Assembly (NCBI GenBank): GCA_025361465.1
Contig: JANYAG010000047.1
Location: 1 to 29,044, forward strand
Length of the DNA stretch: 29,044 bases
Source: Gemmatimonadota bacterium
Lineage (GTDB): Bacteria > Gemmatimonadota > Gemmatimonadetes > Gemmatimonadales > GWC2-71-9
Direction: 5' to 3'
Shown here: piece by piece, positions 6,730 through 15,013 of the stretch
Layout: each line of letters starts with the position of its first letter
Position numbering within the stretch: position 1 is the stretch's first letter
The notes under the pieces: model-generated
Told to the model about the DNA's origin: nothing
Database searches by the model: none
The model's input: only the letters and a program-made list of their open reading frames with translations
Made by a program: the position numbers and the translations under genes

Positions 6730-7674
6730 CTACGCCACCGCCGTCTCCAGCAGCGTCAATCGCCCGTTCGTGGCATCGAGCTCCGCCATCACGCCCACCG
6801 GCAGCGTCCATTGCGAGTCGATGTGACCGAACGGAAATCCCGACGCGACGGGAATGCCGAGCGCGCCGAAGTACTCTTGCCAGACTCCGGCGAGCCCGAA
6901 GACCTCGTCACCGGCACTGGGCGGAATCTCGGTGACCCGTCCGATCGCGACCCCGGCGAGGTGATCCAGCGCGCCGGCAAGACGCAGATGGGCCAGGATC
7001 CGGTCGATCCGGTAGATCGCTTCATGCACGTCCTCGAGAAAGAGGATTGCACCGTCGAGATCGGGAAAGTACGCGGTGCCGATCAGTGTCTGCAGCAGCG
7101 AGAGATTGCCACCAATCAACCGGCCGCGAGCGGTCCCCGGCCTGATGGTGACCACCGGCTCGGCGTCTGCGCCGGCGGCGTCACGGTCGAGATCGCCAGC
7201 GGCAACCGCATTGCCGAGCAGGCGCGCGAGGAGATCACGCGAGAAGTCCGTGAGACGGGCGCGCGCCATGGGGCCGTGAAAGGACACGACGCCGGTCTTC
7301 GTCCAGAGCGCCAGCAGCAGCACCGTGATATCCGAATATCCAACCACCACCTTCGGGTGCCTGGCGAACCCGGCAAAGTCGAGGCGGCTCACGATCCGGC
7401 TCATGCCGCTGCCACCGCGCAGGCACCAGACGGCGGCGAAGGCGGGATCGGAGAGGGCGGCGCTGAGGTCGCCGAGGCGTTCCTGGTCGGTGCCGGCGAA
7501 ATACCCCCAGCTCTTCCGGCAATTGGGCATCACGACCGGTTCGAGCCCGAGGAGGCGGCAATTTTCCGAGGCCCGGGCGACGTCGCTGGACTCCGGCAGC
7601 GGCCCCGAAGGAGCCACCAGGGCGACCCGGGATCCGGGGGTGAGCCGGGCAGGAAGGATCAGCTTGGGATGCAT
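6730..7674 (-). CDS. LD-carboxypeptidase (peptidase S66, murein recycling)
   Basis: This 314-residue protein is an S66 peptidase. The N-terminal region has 'GSRVALVAPSGPL', then 'AVWCLRGGSGMSRIV' and the nucleophile motif 'VVGYSDITVLL' (Ser). The C-terminal domain has 'GRLIGGNLSLLQTLIGT', 'ILFLEDVHEAIYRIDR' (catalytic Glu region) and 'GFPFGHIDSQWTLPVG' (catalytic His). S66 enzymes remove the terminal D-Ala from murein tetrapeptides (LdcA) or hydrolyse microcin C-like peptides (MccF); length and context favour LdcA-type recycling. The ATG at 7674 is preceded by GGAG at 6 nt. An upstream in-frame extension to 7731 is not needed. It is divergent from the RsbRD_N gene. Confidence 0.87.
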   Translation of the reverse strand: MHPKLILPARLTPGSRVALVAPSGPLPESSDVARASENCRLLGLEPVVMPNCRKSWGYFAGTDQERLGDLSAALSDPAFAAVWCLRGGSGMSRIVSRLDFAGFARHPKVVVGYSDITVLLLALWTKTGVVSFHGPMARARLTDFSRDLLARLLGNAVAAGDLDRDAAGADAEPVVTIRPGTARGRLIGGNLSLLQTLIGTAYFPDLDGAILFLEDVHEAIYRIDRILAHLRLAGALDHLAGVAIGRVTEIPPSAGDEVFGLAGVWQEYFGALGIPVASGFPFGHIDSQWTLPVGVMAELDATNGRLTLLETAVA

Positions 7675-7710
7675 CGCGGCTCCGATTACGATTGTCCCCA
7701 GAATCTTCTG

Positions 7711-7726
7711 AAGGAGACGGCGGCTG
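7711..7726 (+). promoter_or_regulatory. Shine-Dalgarno pointing to a CTG codon upstream of the RsbRD_N ATG
   Basis: AAGGAG at 7711-7716 sits 7 nt before an in-frame CTG at 7724, while the first ATG of the gene is at 7748 with no ribosome-binding site of its own. A CTG start would add eight residues (L/M-NTSHPTQ). It could instead be chance. Confidence 0.35.
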
Positions 7727-7747
7727 AACACTTCTCACCCGACCCAG

Positions 7748-8278
7748 ATGGCAGCCGGCAAGGCCATTCTCGATGCCCGGGACGCGATGGTCACTGAATG
7801 GGCCGATTGGCTCAGCGACCGTGCCGGCTCCCGCAGCATCCCCCGCGAGCTGGTCGAGCGCGAATTCCGGCTCCTGATCGAATCCCTGGTTGAAATGCTA
7901 GGCCCAATGCGTGGCGAAGCCAAGACGGTCTGGCTGCGCCTGACCGAGCATTACGGGCGCACCGCTGCCGCCCGGGGCCTCGCCGCCGGTGAAGTGGTGG
8001 ACGAACTGCAGCAGCTGCGGTACCTCTTGATCAAGCATATCGGGGCCGGCATCGCCGCGATGCGACCGCGCCGTTCCGTCACTGTCTTCCTGCGGGTGAA
8101 CGGCATCGTCGATCTGGGCATCGCCACCGCCGTAGTGGGCTACACCGATGCCCTGGTGGCTTCACTCCTGATGACCGACCGCGCCACCCAGCCGCTCACC
8201 GAGGCAAATGCCGAAGACATCGGGCGTCAACTCGATGCCCTCGAAGCCGAGCTGGTCACCGTCTCCGCGCGCCGGTAG
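7748..8278 (+). CDS. Stand-alone RsbRD_N-type sensor domain protein
   Basis: This 176-residue all-helical, soluble protein resembles the RsbRD N-terminal domain: 'ILDARDAMVTEWADWLSDR', 'ELVEREFRLLIESLVEML', 'LRLTEHYGRTAAARGLAAGEVVDELQQLRYLLIKHI', with the usual Gly-Leu/Ala-x-x-Glu-x-x-x-x-Leu pattern. The domain normally sits in front of STAS (RsbR) or histidine kinase modules as a signal-input globin-like bundle. Here it is alone, with no output domain. The following gene is a secreted protein of unknown function, 27 nt downstream, probably in one transcript. The ATG at 7748 is used for the coordinates; see the separate note on CTG at 7724. Family match is moderate, the role is unknown. Confidence 0.65.
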   Translation: MAAGKAILDARDAMVTEWADWLSDRAGSRSIPRELVEREFRLLIESLVEMLGPMRGEAKTVWLRLTEHYGRTAAARGLAAGEVVDELQQLRYLLIKHIGAGIAAMRPRRSVTVFLRVNGIVDLGIATAVVGYTDALVASLLMTDRATQPLTEANAEDIGRQLDALEAELVTVSARR

Positions 8279-8305
8279 GCCGGCGCGCACCACATCGAGG
8301 ACCAC

Positions 8306-9064
8306 ATGCTGCCACGGATCCTGCTTGCTGCCGCTGCCCTTGGTGTGCTGGGTACCCCGGCTGAACCGCTCCGCTACAAGATCGAGGTGAAGTCGGGTCA
8401 GCAGATGGACATGACCTCGCTCGGACAGGGGGCGATCGACATCAAGCTCACCTCGAGCTCGTGGGTGTCGATCACGACGCGCGATTCCGCCGGGCAACAG
8501 CTGCTCCACGTGGTGATCGACTCGACGACACTCGACGCGGTCGGGCTGCCAGACGCCGTCGATCCCGCGATGATGAAAGTGCCGAATGGCACCGTGCTCG
8601 ACCTCGCGATCGTGGCCGGCAAGCTTCAGCCGCTGACTCCCGGGGCAATGGGCACGTCACCGGGAATGGGATTTGTCTACGCCGGCGTCGCCCTGCTCTA
8701 CCCCGACAAGATGCGCACCGGGCCCAAGGTCGGTGACAACTGGACCGACACCGTCACCACCGACACCACCACCGCGATCGGCAAGGGCACCTCGACGCAG
8801 GTTCGGCAATGGAAGGCGATCGCCAAGGAGGGCGAGGCGATGGTGCTCGACAATGCCTTTACCGGCACCATGACGATCGGTGGCGGGATGGCCGATGTCA
8901 GTGGCACGTCGAAGGGAACCAATCACATCACGATCGGGTCGAAGGGACCGGCGCTCAAGGCCTCCACCGAGAGCACCACCAACATGACGATGTCGATCCC
9001 CAGTGCTCCCGCCCCGATCCAGATGGTGTCAACCAATGGTGTGACGGTGACGCCGATCAAGTAG
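8306..9064 (+). CDS. Secreted/periplasmic hypothetical protein
   Basis: This is a 252-residue protein with a clear N-terminal signal peptide (MLPRILLAAAALGVLGTPAEP). The rest is beta-rich, with many Thr/Ser/Gly/Val alternations (KIEVKSGQQMDMTS; GTMTIGGGMADVSGTSKGTNHITIG), and it contains 'GPKVGDNWTDTVTTDTTTAIGKG' in the middle. The overall look is that of the uncharacterised secreted family sometimes called DUF6263-like (recollection, not checked). No cysteine motif or catalytic motif is seen. A GAGGA lies about 5 nt before the ATG. It is followed by a strong hairpin terminator at 9089-9121 and probably shares a transcript with the upstream RsbRD_N gene. Confidence 0.6.
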   Translation: MLPRILLAAAALGVLGTPAEPLRYKIEVKSGQQMDMTSLGQGAIDIKLTSSSWVSITTRDSAGQQLLHVVIDSTTLDAVGLPDAVDPAMMKVPNGTVLDLAIVAGKLQPLTPGAMGTSPGMGFVYAGVALLYPDKMRTGPKVGDNWTDTVTTDTTTAIGKGTSTQVRQWKAIAKEGEAMVLDNAFTGTMTIGGGMADVSGTSKGTNHITIGSKGPALKASTESTTNMTMSIPSAPAPIQMVSTNGVTVTPIK

Positions 9065-9088
9065 CGCGACACCGGTCGAGCAGCTCCT

Positions 9089-9121
9089 GCCGCCCATCAT
9101 CGGAACCCGATGGTGGGCGGC
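9089..9121 (+). terminator. Strong intrinsic hairpin downstream of the secreted protein gene
   Basis: A 15-bp stem (GCCGCCCATCATCGG with CCGATGGTGGGCGGC, one T-G wobble) closes over a three-base loop AAC and is followed by TTCGTTG. It begins 25 nt after the stop at 9064 and should end that transcript. The T-run is weak, as usual in high-GC genomes. Confidence 0.75.
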
Positions 9122-9205
9122 TTCGTTGCGCCCCATTGCGGTGATCGGTGCCGAGTTGTGGTCGATCGTGCCGGTGGGAGGCAGCACGCGAGATCATCAT
9201 CGGCC

Positions 9206-12193
9206 GTGCCCACCTCCCGCGCAGATCCAGCAGCAGTTGCCGCCTGCCATGCCGCGCTCGTACATCGACTCGGCGGCGCGGCATGTATCGTCCCGGTGCC
9301 AACCTCGCTGCCCGGCGCGCCGCTCGAGGTCGGCACTCTGGCGGGGATTCCGGTCTGGAGTGTGGTGGCACGCCCTGGCGTGGCGCGGCTCCAGGCACGG
9401 CGGCTCGCTCGCCGGGGATCGTTGGGACTCCTGCTGGCAGCAGACGGGGTCACCGGTCAGCTGAGCATTGCCGTCACCATGACACCTGTTCGCGTCGCGA
9501 CCACCTCCGGCACCGAGCACAGTTCGCTGCTGCTTCGCCGCGTACGGAGAGCTGCTCTCGGTCACGAGCACGCCCTGGCGAGCGCGATTGGGCTCGCCGA
9601 GGCGATCGACCTTGACGCGGTGGGGCGACGCACCTTCCGCCTGCTGCACGCGCTGGTCGAACGCGCAACGGGGTCGCTCCCTTTGCACATTCCGCTCGAA
9701 GACCGGCGCGGGTGGGCGCTGACGCAGTTGACGCGGCTGCTCTTCCTCCGCTTTGTGGAAGCCGAGGGATGGCTCGACGGCAATCCGCGCTTCCTGGCGG
9801 AGTCCTTCGGACGTTGTCTCGCTGCGCGGCGTGATCCGACCAGGGATCTCCTCCATCCGCTCTTCTTCGGGACGCTCAACCTCCCGATCGCGGCGCGTTC
9901 GAGACTCGCCCGTGGTTTCGGTGCCATCCCGTTCCTCAATGGCGGGTTGTTCGAGCCGCATCCGCTCGAGCGGCGCTGGTCGATGCGACTCCCCGCCGAC
10001 TACTGGCGGGATGCCTTTTCGGCGCTGGTTGATCGAGTGGACGTCTCGCTTGATCGGGACATCGATGACGGTCGTGTGACACCGGAGTTGCTTGGGCGCG
10101 TCTTTGAGGGCGTGATGGATGGTGCGGAACGGCGACGTGAGGGGGCCTTCTTCACCCCGCCAGACCTGGTCGAGGCGATTGCGCGCGAAGCGCTGGCCTG
10201 TCATCTCGCAGCCCGGCTTCATCGCAGCGAGGCATCGATCAGCGCGGCGCTCGACGACCCGGACCCGGTTCTGCGCGAGGCACTGCTCGACATTCGTGTC
10301 CTTGACCCAGCCGCTGGCTCAGGGGCCTTCCTCGTCGGCATGCTCGGCCTGCTCCATGGTCCGGGCCCCCGGGAGCGTCAGCGCGTCAGCCACCTCGTCA
10401 CGCACCGTCTTTTCGGAGTCGACCGCCATCCCGGGGCAGTGCGGCTCACCGAGCTCCGCCTCTGGCTTGAAGTCCTCCGTGCCCACCGCGGCGCGACAGC
10501 CGCCTCGTTGCCACCACTTCCGAATCTCGACGCGACCATTCGTAGTGGGAACGCCTTGATCGACCCGGTGCTCGCCCGTGGCCTCGACGCTGCCGATGCA
10601 GCCATGCTCGCCGAGCGTCAGCAGGCGCTCGGATCGGCGCATGGTGCGGCAAAACGGCGCGCCACGACGGCCCTTGCGCAAGCAGAACTGGCCGCGGCAA
10701 CTCGGGCGATGGTGGCACAGGAACAGGTGCTCGAGGGTCGCCTCCGCGAGCTGCTCGCGACATGTCGCACGCCATCACTCTTCGGGGAGCGAGCGAACCT
10801 CGACCGAGACACCCGCCAGACGATCAGGGCACTTCGCCGTGAACGGGCCTCGCTCCGCGACGAGCGGCGCCGACTCATGCGGCAATCGTCCTCCGGCGCA
10901 TTCGCCATGTCGGTCGCGTTCGCACCGGTGCTCAGTGGTCACGGCGGATTCGACCTGGTCATCGGCAATCCGCCGTGGGTGCGCGCCGAGCGCATCCCGG
11001 AAGCCGTGCGACGCCAGCTTTCGGCGCGGTATCGCTGGTGGACCAGCGGCGACGGGCCAGGATGGCGACATCTTCCCGACCTCGCCGTGGCCTTCGTGGA
11101 GCGAAGCACCCAGTTGCTCCGCAGCGGCGGAACACTCGCGCTGCTGCTGCCGGCCAAGCTCGCCACGGCCGGATATGCCACCGCGATGCGGGCTGGACTC
11201 GTGACACGGCTGACCCTGCATCGGGTGGCCGATCTCACCGATGACCCACGTGCCGGCTTCGAGGCCACCACCTATCCCCTCTGCATCGTTGCCTCGCGGC
11301 GAGTGCCACCACCAGACCATGCGCTGCGACTTGGATTGGAGGGCCACGCCGCGGCAATCCCCCAGCGCGAATGGCAATCGTCGCGCACCTGGTCGACCTG
11401 CTCTCCTCGCAGTCAGCGGATATTGACCCGCCTGGCGGCGCGGCACCCACCGCTCGCGGCGCAAGTCACCGCCCAGCTCGGCGTGAAGACCGGTGCGAAT
11501 GCTGTCTTCCTCGACCCACCGAGGGAACTCGCCGCGTCCTGCCGGCGTGCCGTGCGTGGTCGAGATATCCGGGCCTTTCAGGCCCAATCACGCTCCCTCC
11601 TGCTCTGGCCAGCGGACGACCGCGGCGAGCCCTGGCCTGAACTTCCGCCCGAGGTGGCCACCTATCTCGGCCGTGAGATGGGCAGGCTGCAGCGGAGAAC
11701 CGACTGGCACAGCGGCCCATGGTGGCGACTCTTTCGCACGACCGGGGCCACCGCACCACATCGGGTCGTCTGGTGCGACCTGGCCCCCGCATTGCGAGCG
11801 ACAACGCTGACCAGCCGAAACATGGTGCCGCTGAACAGCTGCTATGTCGCGTCGCTTCCCTCGGCAAGCTCGGCGGAAGCACTCACGGCCTGGCTCAACT
11901 CAACCTGGATTGGCGCGCTCGCGAAGCTGGTCGCCGAGCCGGCGTCCGGCGGATGCGCCCGGTTTGGCGCCCGCGCGGTGGGGGCGGTGCCGCTTCCGGC
12001 CGACGTGCTCGGCGATCCAGTGCTCGCCGCGATGACCCACGCCGCCGCGGACCATGACGTCCGCGAAGCGCTCGACCATCATGTGGCGCAGCGGCTTGAT
12101 CTCGACGCCGACGATCGCGCGGCCCTCGGTGCCGTAGCCGGACCTCGCTTGTGCCAGGCGACCACACCGGCTCGGCGGGAGTCCCTCGATTGA
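9206..12193 (+). CDS. Eco57I/PglX-type N6-adenine DNA methyltransferase
   Basis: The protein is about 995 residues from GTG 9206. The ORF opens at ATG 9110, but that ATG lies inside the preceding terminator hairpin, so a later start is preferred (GTG 9158 is also possible). Residues 1-140 are of unknown fold. Residues about 155-260 contain the 'LLFLRFVEAEGWL' and 'FLNGGLFEPHPLE' helices found ahead of type IIG/IIL/BREX-like methylases. The SAM-binding sites are FFTPP (315-319) and DPAAGSGAF (367-375, motif I), and the catalytic NPPW is at 588-591 (motif IV, typical of N6-adenine). An Arg/Ala-rich coiled coil lies at about 490-575 between them. From about 755 ('LGVKTGANAVF') a target-recognition region follows, ending in 'GAVPLPADVL'. 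No PD-(D/E)xK or HNH nuclease motif is seen. It is directly followed by the SNF2 helicase (TGA then GTG). Confidence 0.85.
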   Translation: MPTSRADPAAVAACHAALVHRLGGAACIVPVPTSLPGAPLEVGTLAGIPVWSVVARPGVARLQARRLARRGSLGLLLAADGVTGQLSIAVTMTPVRVATTSGTEHSSLLLRRVRRAALGHEHALASAIGLAEAIDLDAVGRRTFRLLHALVERATGSLPLHIPLEDRRGWALTQLTRLLFLRFVEAEGWLDGNPRFLAESFGRCLAARRDPTRDLLHPLFFGTLNLPIAARSRLARGFGAIPFLNGGLFEPHPLERRWSMRLPADYWRDAFSALVDRVDVSLDRDIDDGRVTPELLGRVFEGVMDGAERRREGAFFTPPDLVEAIAREALACHLAARLHRSEASISAALDDPDPVLREALLDIRVLDPAAGSGAFLVGMLGLLHGPGPRERQRVSHLVTHRLFGVDRHPGAVRLTELRLWLEVLRAHRGATAASLPPLPNLDATIRSGNALIDPVLARGLDAADAAMLAERQQALGSAHGAAKRRATTALAQAELAAATRAMVAQEQVLEGRLRELLATCRTPSLFGERANLDRDTRQTIRALRRERASLRDERRRLMRQSSSGAFAMSVAFAPVLSGHGGFDLVIGNPPWVRAERIPEAVRRQLSARYRWWTSGDGPGWRHLPDLAVAFVERSTQLLRSGGTLALLLPAKLATAGYATAMRAGLVTRLTLHRVADLTDDPRAGFEATTYPLCIVASRRVPPPDHALRLGLEGHAAAIPQREWQSSRTWSTCSPRSQRILTRLAARHPPLAAQVTAQLGVKTGANAVFLDPPRELAASCRRAVRGRDIRAFQAQSRSLLLWPADDRGEPWPELPPEVATYLGREMGRLQRRTDWHSGPWWRLFRTTGATAPHRVVWCDLAPALRATTLTSRNMVPLNSCYVASLPSASSAEALTAWLNSTWIGALAKLVAEPASGGCARFGARAVGAVPLPADVLGDPVLAAMTHAAADHDVREALDHHVAQRLDLDADDRAALGAVAGPRLCQATTPARRESLD

Positions 12194-14329
12194 GTGAGCT
12201 GGCCGCGCATCGTTGCTGAAGCGCTCCGGAGATTGCCGGACGCACCCCCCATCGGTCACCTCTCCGTGGTCGATTCGACTCCTGACGAGGTGCTTGAGGC
12301 GATTGCGATTGCGCAGTCGCCAGACCGCTCCGGGCAGTGCCCACCGTCCTTTCTTCGAGCATCGCAGGTCGATTCATGGCGCCGGGTCATGGCAGCACTG
12401 GATGGGTGGCGCGGGGCGCTGCTCGCCGAGCCGGTCGGGACCGGCAAGACCTGGATTGCGCTGGCTGTTGCCGCGCGTGAAGCACCGCGTGCCGTGGCGC
12501 TGGTTCCCGCCATTCTGCGGGAACAGTGGGAAGCCGCCGCCGCCCGGGCCGGCGTCAGAATCCTCTGCTGGACCCATGAGCAGTCAAGTCGGGGGCGGGT
12601 GCCCCCGATCTCTCCTTCACTCGTGATCATCGATGAGGCGCATCGCCTGCGGGATCCCTCGACCTGCCGAGTCAGGACCATCGCCCCCTGGCTCGCAGGC
12701 CGGCGAGTGCTCCTGCTGACCGCCACACCGATCGTCAACCGCCTGGATGATCTGATCACCGAACTGCAGATCGCACTCCCCGACGACGCCTTGCGGTTGG
12801 ACGGACTCCCGTCGCTCGGCGGTCTGGCCGGGCATCCCGTCCCACCCCGTGCATTGCGTCGCGTGGTCATTCGAACCGCGGCGACCGCGGAGGATCCGAT
12901 TGCTCGCCGAGCCACGGTACTGACACCAACTGACGCCGAACAACAGCGAGCCGAGACCGCAGTCGCAGCGATCGAGACACTCACCCTCAGCTCTACGCCG
13001 GGCATCCGGCGGCTGCTGACGAGCGTGTTGCTCGACTCGGCGGCTTCGAGTGAAGCGGCCTTTCGCGCGGTGCTCGGCCGCTATCGTGCGCTGCTGCTGC
13101 AGTCACGTGATGCCGGCGGCGCCACCCGCACCCTGCTGCGACGCTTCGCCGGAAACGCGCTGGATCAGCTTGTGATGTGGGACCTGATCGCCATCGGAGA
13201 GGCTCCCGACGACTTGCCCCTCGAGGACATCGACCGTATCGCCACCCTGTTGCAGCAACGCGTCTCGGAAGACGAGTGGGTCCAGCCACTGCTCGACCGC
13301 TGTGCTGACGCAAGACCGACGGTCTTCTTCGCCCGGCATCGGGCCACGGCCAATCTGCTGCGTCTGGCGGCGGGCGATAGGGCCGCGTGGGTGACGGGGT
13401 CGGCAGCGGGCGTTGGTCCACATCGGATGGCACGCGAGCTGGTGCTCGCGGCGTTCGGTCCGATGCGAAACGCCTGGCGGGCTCGTCGGCAGCCGCCCAC
13501 CTTGCTGATCGCCACCGATGTTGCCGCCGAGGGCCTCGACCTCCAGGCGGCGGGGCGCATCGTGCACGTCGATCTTCCCTGGACCGCCACCCGGCTGGCA
13601 CAACGTGAGGGGCGACTGCTCCGAATTGGCCAGGGACACGCCGAGGTCGAAGCCGTTCTGCGGCCACCTGCGCCATCGATTGAGCGCGCGCTGCGAATCG
13701 CACACCATGTTCGGCACAAGGCAAGCCTGAGCGATCGCTGGCTTGCGGTGCTGGGACAAGCAGATCTTGAGAAAGCTGCGCCGAAGGGGGTCCCGGTGAC
13801 CGTGGTCGCGTGTGGCCCTGAGGGACCCCGCGACCTGGTCGCTACCGAGGTGCGCAGCGGCGATCGCCGTGGCTTCCTCCTGCTGGAGCGCGCCGGGGAC
13901 CAGTCGTGGCAGGTGGTCCACGGCTTTGACGCGAGCAAGGTTCCGCCATCGTTTCGGCCGATGCCCCTTCACACCCAACCGGCGGATCACGTGCGCGCCG
14001 TGCTCGATGCCGCGACTCGCGCTTCGGCGGCCTTCGTGACAAGCCCGTCGGCTGGCGCCCCGCCCGCGGTGATCACCCACATCCATGCCTTGGCCCGTCT
14101 GGCGGCCCGTCGGCGGAGCGCCTCGGTTCTCTCTCAGCTCGATCGGCTGCTCCGTTTCGCGGCGAGCGGGCACACCCTCGGCGAGCGCCTCCTGCTGGAC
14201 GCCCTCGCCACTCGTGACGATGCCCAATGGCTCGCCATCCGCGTCCCCGATCGGCAGCCTGCTCAGCCGGTCGTCGCCCGTCCCATCGCCGCGCTACTCT
14301 TCCGTTCGGGCCCGGCGTGGCTACGTTGA
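12194..14329 (+). CDS. SNF2-family helicase/ATPase partnered with the DNA methyltransferase
   Basis: The gene starts with GTG immediately after the methyltransferase stop, so the two are translationally coupled. It is 711 residues. Superfamily 2 motifs appear in order: Walker A GTGKT (82-86), 'VALVPAILREQW' (Ia), DEAH (147-150), 'LLLTATP' (III), 'TVFFARHRATANLL' (IV), 'LLIATDVAAEGLDLQAAG' (V) and 'QREGRLLRIGQ' (VI, 470-480), the last typical of SNF2/RapA-like translocases. Residues about 481-711 form an accessory C-terminal region with no recognised domain and no nuclease motif. A methylase plus SNF2 helicase pair recalls the DrmMI/DrmD half of DISARM or the helicase and methylase parts of type ISP enzymes, but no DrmA, DrmB, DrmC or nuclease gene lies nearby. 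Confidence 0.85.
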   Translation: MSWPRIVAEALRRLPDAPPIGHLSVVDSTPDEVLEAIAIAQSPDRSGQCPPSFLRASQVDSWRRVMAALDGWRGALLAEPVGTGKTWIALAVAAREAPRAVALVPAILREQWEAAAARAGVRILCWTHEQSSRGRVPPISPSLVIIDEAHRLRDPSTCRVRTIAPWLAGRRVLLLTATPIVNRLDDLITELQIALPDDALRLDGLPSLGGLAGHPVPPRALRRVVIRTAATAEDPIARRATVLTPTDAEQQRAETAVAAIETLTLSSTPGIRRLLTSVLLDSAASSEAAFRAVLGRYRALLLQSRDAGGATRTLLRRFAGNALDQLVMWDLIAIGEAPDDLPLEDIDRIATLLQQRVSEDEWVQPLLDRCADARPTVFFARHRATANLLRLAAGDRAAWVTGSAAGVGPHRMARELVLAAFGPMRNAWRARRQPPTLLIATDVAAEGLDLQAAGRIVHVDLPWTATRLAQREGRLLRIGQGHAEVEAVLRPPAPSIERALRIAHHVRHKASLSDRWLAVLGQADLEKAAPKGVPVTVVACGPEGPRDLVATEVRSGDRRGFLLLERAGDQSWQVVHGFDASKVPPSFRPMPLHTQPADHVRAVLDAATRASAAFVTSPSAGAPPAVITHIHALARLAARRRSASVLSQLDRLLRFAASGHTLGERLLLDALATRDDAQWLAIRVPDRQPAQPVVARPIAALLFRSGPAWLR

Positions 14330-14333
14330 TCGG

Positions 14334-14981
14334 ATGCCTGGCTATCGCACGGTGCTCTTCGACCTCGACGGCACCCTGATCGATTCCGTCGACCTGATCG
14401 TTGACAGCTACCAGCACACCTTCCGCGTGCACGGCGTCCCGGTCCTCTCGCGAGACGAGATCCTCGCCGGGATGGGCACGCCGCTACGCGTGGTCTTCGG
14501 CAACATGACGGGCGACGGCGAACAGGTGACCGAGTGGATTGCCACCTACCGCGAATTCAACCTCGCCCACCACGACGAGATGGTCACCGCCTATCCCGGG
14601 GCGGTGGCGATGGTGCGCAAGATCAAGGACAGCGGACACCGCATCGGGCTGGTGACCAGCAAGAACCGCGCGGGCGCCGAGCGCGGTCTGGCGCTGGTCG
14701 GGCTCGCCGGCACGATGGAGATCATCATCGGTGCCGACGACGTGGTGCAGGCCAAGCCACACCCTGAACCGGTGCAAAAGGCCCTCACTGGCCTCGGCAT
14801 GCCCGCCGACACGGCGATCTTCGTGGGGGATTCACAACACGACATCCATTCCGGCCGCGGGGCTGGGGCCTGGACGGCCGGGGTCACCTGGGGACCGTTC
14901 GACCGCGCCCACCTCGAGATGGCCGCGCCGGACTTTTATTGCGACTCCCCCGAGGACCTGCTGCGGCTCCTGAACATCTAG
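14334..14981 (+). CDS. HAD-superfamily phosphatase (PpaX/Gph-like)
   Basis: This 215-residue protein has the four HAD motifs: 'VLFDLDGTLIDS' (nucleophile Asp, residues about 7-16), 'GLVTSKN' (motif II), 'KPHPEPV' (motif III Lys) and 'FVGDSQHDI' (motif IV acids). The insertion between motif I and II is a helical C1 cap. Close types are pyrophosphatase PpaX and phosphoglycolate phosphatase, and sequence alone does not separate them. The ATG at 14334 is 4 nt after the helicase stop, so it is probably in the same transcript as the methyltransferase and helicase, whether by function or only by position. It converges on argR, with 22 nt between the stops. Confidence 0.85.
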   Translation: MPGYRTVLFDLDGTLIDSVDLIVDSYQHTFRVHGVPVLSRDEILAGMGTPLRVVFGNMTGDGEQVTEWIATYREFNLAHHDEMVTAYPGAVAMVRKIKDSGHRIGLVTSKNRAGAERGLALVGLAGTMEIIIGADDVVQAKPHPEPVQKALTGLGMPADTAIFVGDSQHDIHSGRGAGAWTAGVTWGPFDRAHLEMAAPDFYCDSPEDLLRLLNI

Positions 14982-14988
14982 CCCTTCA

Positions 14989-15013
14989 GGCCGGCACCCT
15001 CGATCATCCGGCC
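14989..15013. terminator. Possible short bidirectional hairpin between convergent genes
   Basis: GGCCGG (14989-14994) and CCGGCC (15008-15013) could pair over a 13-nt loop between the HAD gene and argR, with the second arm inside the argR end. There is no T-run. It is weak and could be chance in such GC-rich DNA. Confidence 0.3.

Noticed and set aside
9197..10222. Minus-strand 341-codon open frame inside the methyltransferase
   Set aside because: It is antisense to conserved methylase sequence. The composition is Arg/Glu/Gln-heavy with no recognisable motif.
13103..14227. Minus-strand 374-codon open frame inside the helicase
   Set aside because: It is antisense to SF2 motifs IV-VI and shows no domain of its own.
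9206..14329. Full DISARM or BREX locus
   Set aside because: Only the methylase and SNF2 helicase are present; no DrmA, DrmB, DrmC, PglZ or BrxC-type gene occurs on either side.
9206..14329. Methylase-helicase module as recently transferred island
   Set aside because: No integrase, transposase, tRNA or repeat flanks it, and base composition looks like that of the neighbouring genes by eye.
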